Shown here piece after piece: positions 58,801 to 64,000 of a DNA stretch of 64,000 nt. A program made the translations under genes and the position numbers. The stretch covers positions 1,178,001 to 1,242,000 of the forward strand of contig MBPM02000009.1 of NCBI GenBank assembly GCA_001695595.3, read 5' to 3'. Numbering within the stretch: position 1 is the first letter of the stretch; each line of letters starts with the position of its first letter. This DNA is from Plasmopara viticola. Lineage: Eukaryota; Oomycota; Peronosporomycetes; Peronosporales; Peronosporaceae. The notes below the pieces were generated by a model. It did not search any database, was not told the DNA's origin, and saw only the letters and a list, made by a program, of their open reading frames with translations.

Positions 58801-59272
58801 GCCTAAAAACGCAGCGTTTTTGATTATTATTGCTCAATATTCAGTAAATACCCTCCCGTACCTGCTCAGTTAAATTCGGTGTCGAGTGTGATCTTGTCAG
58901 CAAGGATTTGTGTGCTTGAAAACCTGCAGTATGTAGCTCTCGTCCAGTCCGTAGCGTGATAAAAGTGGCGCTGTCTGCTGTGCTGGCAAACGACGACTTG
59001 TTAGAGTGCAGCGTCGAATTCGGAGTCACCTGGCTGTACAATTCGCGCGGCTGCTGCTCGTAATTTGCGCTTTCCACGCGTCCACGCTTGTGGAACCGCT
59101 CCATGAGCGTCTGGCGCGAGACTTCCTGGATCGTTCCGTCCCGTAAATTGCGCTGGCGGCTGTTTATTGTGTCGGAAGAGCTACTGCAAGCACTGAAAGC
59201 TGTGGACGGTGAAGGTGAAGTTGGATGGGGTGTCGCGGGCTTGGACACATGCCGGTTCTTCTTGTCAAGCAT
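55886..59272 (-). CDS. MAP kinase kinase (STE7-type) with long N-terminal and C-terminal extensions, 11 exons
   Basis: Exons (all phases agree): 59272-58862, 58802-58060, 58018-57787, 57713-57565, 57501-57125, 57054-56960, 56897-56826, 56765-56670, 56609-56487, 56300-56190 and 56119-55886, about 880 residues. The first about 450 residues are Ser/Pro-rich and probably disordered. The kinase domain starts with the glycine loop IGRGASGVVYKA and the lysine VVAVK. The aC glutamate sits in RQMVRELHALY. A Ser/Lys-rich insertion of about 30 residues precedes SPHIVFFYDAF. Next come HRDIKPHNLL, SDFGLAR, the activation loop with SLTTTKTFVGT before LLYMAPERI, and ADIWSFGLAL. These are MAPKK features. The tail of about 155 residues after DERPSAETLLSHPF is of unknown family and ends in a basic stretch (KRTKGRGRR). 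The intron between 56486 and 56301 is long (185 nt) and might hide another small exon. Confidence 0.85.
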
Positions 59273-59546
59273 CGTGCAATGACAGTGTGTATGTGTCTGT
59301 GTCTGTCTATCTATCCCTTTGGAAAAAATCTTTTTTTTGAAAATCTTACTATGCGATAATAGCTAAGAACGTATTTAATTGTTTGTTTGATTTGTCAATG
59401 CACGAGGGAAAAGTTCAATCAGAATTTCGGCGTCTTGCGGTCGCTCGTGCCCTTCCTGCCGCGGTCATTCTTTAAAGGGCTTGCTTGTTGTAGTGCCTCT
59501 GATTATACGGTGCCACAATTGCGTTTTTTTTACTTTGGGTAAGACT

Positions 59547-59789
59547 TTAATCACGGAATCTCTCAGCATCGAGACGATGTGCAGGAACATACGAGATGCG
59601 ACTAACTATCCGCGGTCTTAAGGGATCGAAATTAACGATACAACGTAATTTTAAGACTGCTTTATTTAATTTAATATATGTATTTAATCCTACCGGTAAT
59701 TTTCGAATTTTTGTTTTGACAGATATAAGATAATATATCCCGAAGTCAATACCTTTAGAAAGCGTGTTTTTCCGTGCACCAGCCGCCAT
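59547..59789 (-). CDS. Small basic protein of unknown function
   Basis: Eighty residues from a good-context ATG (AGATCAATGG at 59787-59789), ending with TAA just 275 bp before the start of the MAP kinase kinase on the same strand. It is rich in Lys/Arg/Leu/Ile without Cys clusters. An alternative reading would splice out a GTATTG...AG segment after the 12th codon. Size and charge suggest a ribosomal or mitochondrial small protein, but I find no convincing family. Confidence 0.4.
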   Translation of the reverse strand: MAAGARKNTLSKGIDFGIYYLISVKTKIRKLPVGLNTYIKLNKAVLKLRCIVNFDPLRPRIVSRISYVPAHRLDAERFRD

Positions 59790-59846
59790 TGATCTTGAAC
59801 TTTTTTTTGATATAAAGCAAGCCTTTAATTATATAAGCTCGACTTT

Positions 59847-60152
59847 GTGCAACGACTTTTACATCTTTTGCCACCAAGACTCAGTATACATGTAACACGA
59901 AGGAGAAAAGTGGTGTACGTCATACTTTTCTTTTATACGACGATCTGCTTAAGTGCTGTCAGTGTTCTCTCTTTGGGCACGAATGGGGGATCCTTGATAA
60001 CGCCGCCCAATGGTCCAAGTGGGGAGCCGCATGAAAGACTCTTGAATGCAGAGGCAACTGCCTTTGGTGACTCGAGATTTAGTAAGCGTCAGCCTGCGTC
60101 ACTCAAAGATAACCAGGGTGTAGCTAGTAGCTTAAAAAGAAAATCAACTTAA
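59847..60152 (+). pseudogene. Secreted effector-like open frame without ATG
   Basis: The frame is open from 59847 to TAA but has no ATG. A strongly hydrophobic segment of about 18 residues (VVYVILFFYTTICLSAVS, from 59910) looks like a signal peptide whose start position is GTG. It is followed by a polar stretch with GEPHERLLNAEAT and a Lys/Arg-rich end. This layout recalls RXLR-like effectors of plant-pathogenic oomycetes, but no canonical RXLR-EER pair is present. It sits directly beside a LINE relic. Treat it as a probable dead copy or chance frame. Confidence 0.3.
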
Positions 60153-60475
60153 GCCGGTCAGCGGCATCGCAAAGAGCTTAAACTTTGATTTCCTTGGACA
60201 AGTCGAAGTTGACTTTGAGTGCCGACGTGCGGCCGTCAGCGACGGCCCTCTGTTCTGTTCCAGATAGTACCGCGCAAGGTCAAGATCCCCAAAGCTGTGC
60301 GTACAAGAACTAAATTGAGTCGTGTTCTCTTGAAGGACCACACGTTTGTGAACCAAACAAAGATGACAATGCCAATCCAGAAAGTTGTTACTGAGCTTGA
60401 AGATGCTGAGGAGACTGGCAACCTCCAACTCCAGCCAATGTCGCCGGCGCTCGCGTCGCTGGGCTCTACAGCTCA

Positions 60476-63400
60476 ATGCGGAACACCGACGGCCCAAATG
60501 CGCTTTGCTACATGGAATTGGCGAGTACCTACTCGCTTTCGACGGGTAAAGACAAGTGTTTTAGAGGTCGCTCAACTGCACTTGTTAAACCGTATGTTAG
60601 GTACTTTCGACCCATCGATAACCACGACTTTTGCTTACGAGTGAACGTAGTACTTTGGTCTGAAGCTTCCTAAGAATCGCGAGAAAAGGTATCGAACGGT
60701 GACTGCGTGGTAGAAGATTCCTAGCGCGAATCTGACATTGCGTGCTACACGAACACTAGCGCTTTTTGAAATGAATTTTGTGTGTACAGCACAACAAGCC
60801 TTTATGAAGGACATCTGTATTTTGCAGCTAACTAGTTCCCCAGTCGCAAGAATTTAAGCTCCCAAATGCCGTCCTCTGCATCATAATGTGCTAGTGTGCT
60901 TGTTGCGGTGAGATATGGGCAAGAAAGGCTTCAGGTTTGGGAGACGCTTCAGTAGCAAGGTTCTTTGCTTGAAGATATTGGTCCTCCACGACTCTTCTCG
61001 GATGACGAAGCTAACTTGCAGACAAAAACGATTGACGGTGTGTCGCTACTTGTGACTAGACCGTTACTCACCGAGGGCTAAGGTGTGCACAGGAGAGACA
61101 AGTAGCCCGGTCTTTGAAATGGAATCAGTCTTTGGCTGCCAACACCAACAGAATCAAGAAGAACCGGCACTTACTTATCGAGAACCTACTTATAAATATC
61201 AGCATTTCAGCATCTCTTGCGTTTAGGAGACCCAATTTTAAAATTTTCATCATATCAACACTCTTGCATCCAACCACGACGTACAAGCTATTATTTACCG
61301 ACCAAAACTTTTCATCCTAGTGGCCCATCTCAGCAATCTGGTGGAGTCCTCACGGTGTAAAGATCCGACTTCCCTGGGTATAAGAGGGCAAAAGAGCTTC
61401 CAAATCTGTATGTAAGGGGTCGATTTCTGGTGAAAGGTCTTGTTAATCAAGCCTCAATCAACATTTAAACGAATACGCTCCAGTAAATAACGAAGCAAAG
61501 ACAGCCTTCTTCGTAAATCTCTCAGTCGGTGTGTTTAGTGACAGCACCACGCATATCGTTATGGAAGATACAGCGTCTTCAGGACGAAGTGCTAGCTTGG
61601 GTTGGATTAGTCAGCTGGAAGTCGTTGATGCATAGCGGATTCATCACCAAACTGGACGCATTTTTACTAAACCTCATCCTCAACGAAATCAACTTGACTA
61701 CATCCTTCTTTACAGTGACTTCTGTGGTGCAGTCTTTAACTACTGAGCCGATGGGTGCTGGTGATCATCTGGCGCAACAAGTGTCACTCCGGTTCATGAC
61801 ACAAGTTCATAGACGTGGCTTCTGGCGCTTTCCAGCGAAGCTGCTCGACTATCAGGACGTCGTTTAAGTTATTAAAGCAAAAGCACATGATGCTTGGCGA
61901 CAACAACGCCAGTCATCCAAACTGTACAAGACGTGGACTTTTTTGAGAATGTGAGACACGCAAGCTGATTCAGGCTAATGACAAGAGGCTAAAAAGCCCA
62001 ACATGAAACAGCAGTTCGTGTAGTACACACGACTCTCGCTGTGACTGAGAAGCAGTAGCGACAGGACGGTGGCGAAGCATCGCACATTGTATTATAGACT
62101 GCGCTACAATCCTACAATGGTTGTGTTTCAACGACTTGTGTGTATAACCAAGACACAGCTTTTGACCTCCAAGTTTCTAAGACAGAGACGTCGTCAAAGT
62201 ACTTCGTTTGACCACTTAGCCTTTCGCTTCGACTTGTCAGCATTAAATAAGTGAGTTTGGTTGATAGTAAGCTGTCAAACAACCCTGTAGATATCTCCGA
62301 GGCGTTTTGAGATCACTGAGGATCGATCATAGGGAATTCAGCGAGCTCAGCTGGTTGGCCGGCCGACCAAAGTGACATAGCAAAAGGAAGTCTTATCAAA
62401 ACCATCGACATGACCCTCGCGGAAAAGGGACCATCGATACTGACTGCTCCTAGCATGGTGAGTAATCTGGTCGCATCCATTCGTAAGATAAGTGCTCGCT
62501 CTGTACCCGGTCTCGATGTCCTCACAGCTGCTTTCTATCAAGGTGCACCTGGCGCGTTTGGGGACTATTCAAGAACGCTTTCATTTTCCAGCTCGCACGC
62601 GGTGAGCTTCTTTCTCCCCGACGTCAATCTGTCATTAGCTTGCTTCACAAGAAGGGATAGAGCGCGAATCCGGGAAATTACCGACCAATAGTACTGATGG
62701 GGTTGGTGCCAAGTCGCTGTCAAAAGAGCTTGCTTTACGTTTTCAAACTTAGCTACTCAACTTCTTCTATTATAATTAGAAAGCTTTTGTAGAAGGTTGA
62801 ACCCTTCATCATTACGTTCGGTTCCTGCTAGATCTTTAAAACGTGGTGACGTAACGAGACGACGACGGCAAAGCAATCATTTTTGAATTTGAAAAGCTTA
62901 CGACCGGGCCAACTGGACCTACGTGCTTAGAGTTCTTGACCAGATGGGATGAAGAGGTGAGTTTCTGCGCTGGGTTCGGCTTTTGTTCACTCCACCAACA
63001 AGTGCGCCTCGTGGTCAACGATCATGTGCAGAACGACATAACGAGGAGTCCGGAATTTGTCTCATTAACAAATCTACGATGACCAGCATCTTCTTTGTTG
63101 ACGACACTACGCTTCTCAGCAACTCTCGAGAGGGGTCCAAACCGAGAGCAGCCGAAATGCGACGTGGAGATGTAAAACTTCATATGTCGGCAGAAGAAGG
63201 CGTCAAAGATGCTTGCGCTGATGTACAAAGCGTTTTTCGCCACCTTTCGACGCCATGTTGCCGTGCAGCTCAATTAAGTGAGGCCTGGCGTGCTTCACTA
63301 GATTCTGAAAGAGTCATACGACTTAAAGTTGAAAAATGCTCGGTACAATACGATGCTGACCGCTGGCGCTCACTCCGACGTAATGTGCTGGCGTGGAAGA

Positions 63401-63504
63401 TGTTCGTAGAAAGGTCGACCGTGCATGTATTGCAAAGTCCCACATCTCGGCGAAACACTTTTATCAGCTCTCTGTGCAGCATTTTTAGCCCTCAGAAATG
63501 CTGA
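60476..63504 (+). mobile_element. Decayed LINE-type (non-LTR) retrotransposon
   Basis: Plus-strand pieces follow LINE order. At about 60500 lies the endonuclease-like start MRFATWNW. An HLSNLVESSRCKDP stretch near 61330 fits the end of the endonuclease. At 61529-61867 there is a segment including RRGFWRFPAKLLDYQDVV, a phrase typical of oomycete LINE polyproteins between endonuclease and reverse transcriptase. Reverse transcriptase then follows: VPGLDVLTAAFYQ at about 62500, FEFEKL...LEFLTRWDEE near 62880-62950, VRLVVNDHVQ at about 63000, and the catalytic-type motif SIFFVDDTTLLSNS at about 63090-63130. The pieces lie in different frames with many stops, so the element is dead. Neither the 5' end nor a poly-A end could be fixed. 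Confidence 0.72.
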
Positions 63505-64000
63505 TTAGGCTAAACAGCAGTGTAGCAATAGTCGATGTGCGATCCAGCGAAGCTGTCTTCCGAAGGCTAGCGTCCATCGACGCATAGCATGCCCATAGTT
63601 GAAATGCACATGCAATGTGGCGACGGAAGCTGGGATGCAGCTCAACTACCACGCACAACCTGCGATCTAATTAGAAACTCGTGACCAAGGCTCATATGGA
63701 AAAGTCAGATCGCCGTGAAACTAGATTGGCTCTCACTTTGCGCACGCGAGTCAATCGTCCTGCTAATTGTCTTGCCATGTATTTGGCCATTAAGTAGCAG
63801 ACCAGTCTCACTGAGTCGTGCACAACCATGTTGAAAGGCTAGCCCAGTCGAGGTCATACCCGTGACGTCGGGGATTCGCTGTCAAGAAATCAAGATGCTT
63901 CCGCACACCCCGATTCGGGAAGAAATCCGTTATGAGCTGCACGCCGGGTGTAGTCCAATCGCAGGCGATTGGGGCGAAATCGCACAGAAATTGGATAAAC
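63505..64000. other. Right-edge sequence, probably LINE debris, no gene
   Basis: No supported gene. The base composition resembles the adjoining LINE relic and may be its 3' part, but no motif confirms this. Confidence 0.4.

Noticed and set aside
60219..60644. 141-codon plus-strand frame considered as a separate gene
   Set aside because: Its end contains the endonuclease-like start of the LINE relic and it runs into element debris; treated as part of the retrotransposon region.
1..64000. Search for tRNA genes, rRNA and CRISPR-like arrays
   Set aside because: No A-box/B-box pairs with a cloverleaf, no rRNA-like segments and no regularly spaced direct repeats were seen by eye; a covariance-model scan was not possible here.

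Overview
The window is nuclear DNA of an oomycete, most likely Phytophthora or a downy mildew. The grounds are compact clusters of intron-poor genes with 45-100 nt GT-AG introns, very short gaps between genes, protein families and fusions typical of oomycetes, and long AT-rich stretches full of decayed transposons. No rRNA, tRNA or CRISPR was seen.

Layout: a decayed but structurally complete hAT transposon (738-3381, with terminal inverted repeats and an 8-bp target duplication) opens the window. A gene-dense block follows (5.3-17.8 kb): a membrane-anchored HECT ubiquitin ligase (+), a FANCF-like protein (-), the diflavin reductase NDOR1/Tah18 (-), succinate-semialdehyde dehydrogenase (+, one frameshift), one very large leucine-rich-repeat / IQ / WW reading frame split by a single TAA (-), and the ER chaperone subunit Asterix (-). 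After a 3.7 kb gap comes a second block (21.4-29.7 kb): mitochondrial ferredoxin-NADP reductase (+), a DUF4485-like coiled-coil protein (+), splicing factor SF3A1 (-) and a PP2A B55 regulatory subunit (-).

From 29.7 to 43.2 kb no intact gene was found, only repeat relics and one effector-like remnant. Then come a CPA2-type cation/proton antiporter (+) and an N-myristoylatable EF-hand protein (+), an 8 kb gene-poor stretch, an 11-exon MAP kinase kinase (-), a small basic protein (-), an effector-like remnant (+) and a decayed LINE-type retrotransposon (+) running to about 63.5 kb.

Most intact genes are housekeeping: ubiquitin signalling, cytosolic Fe-S assembly and mitochondrial Fe-S electron supply (NDOR1 and FDXR), GABA shunt, splicing, ER membrane biogenesis and Ca2+/phosphorylation signalling. 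A striking pattern is that at least five conserved genes (FANCF-like, SSADH, LRR/IQ/WW, B55, EF-hand) each carry exactly one frame or stop problem. This suggests uncorrected single-base sequence errors or a decaying haplotype rather than five dead genes. Exon coordinates were derived by hand from splice consensus and phase. Family names come from motif recognition without database searches.
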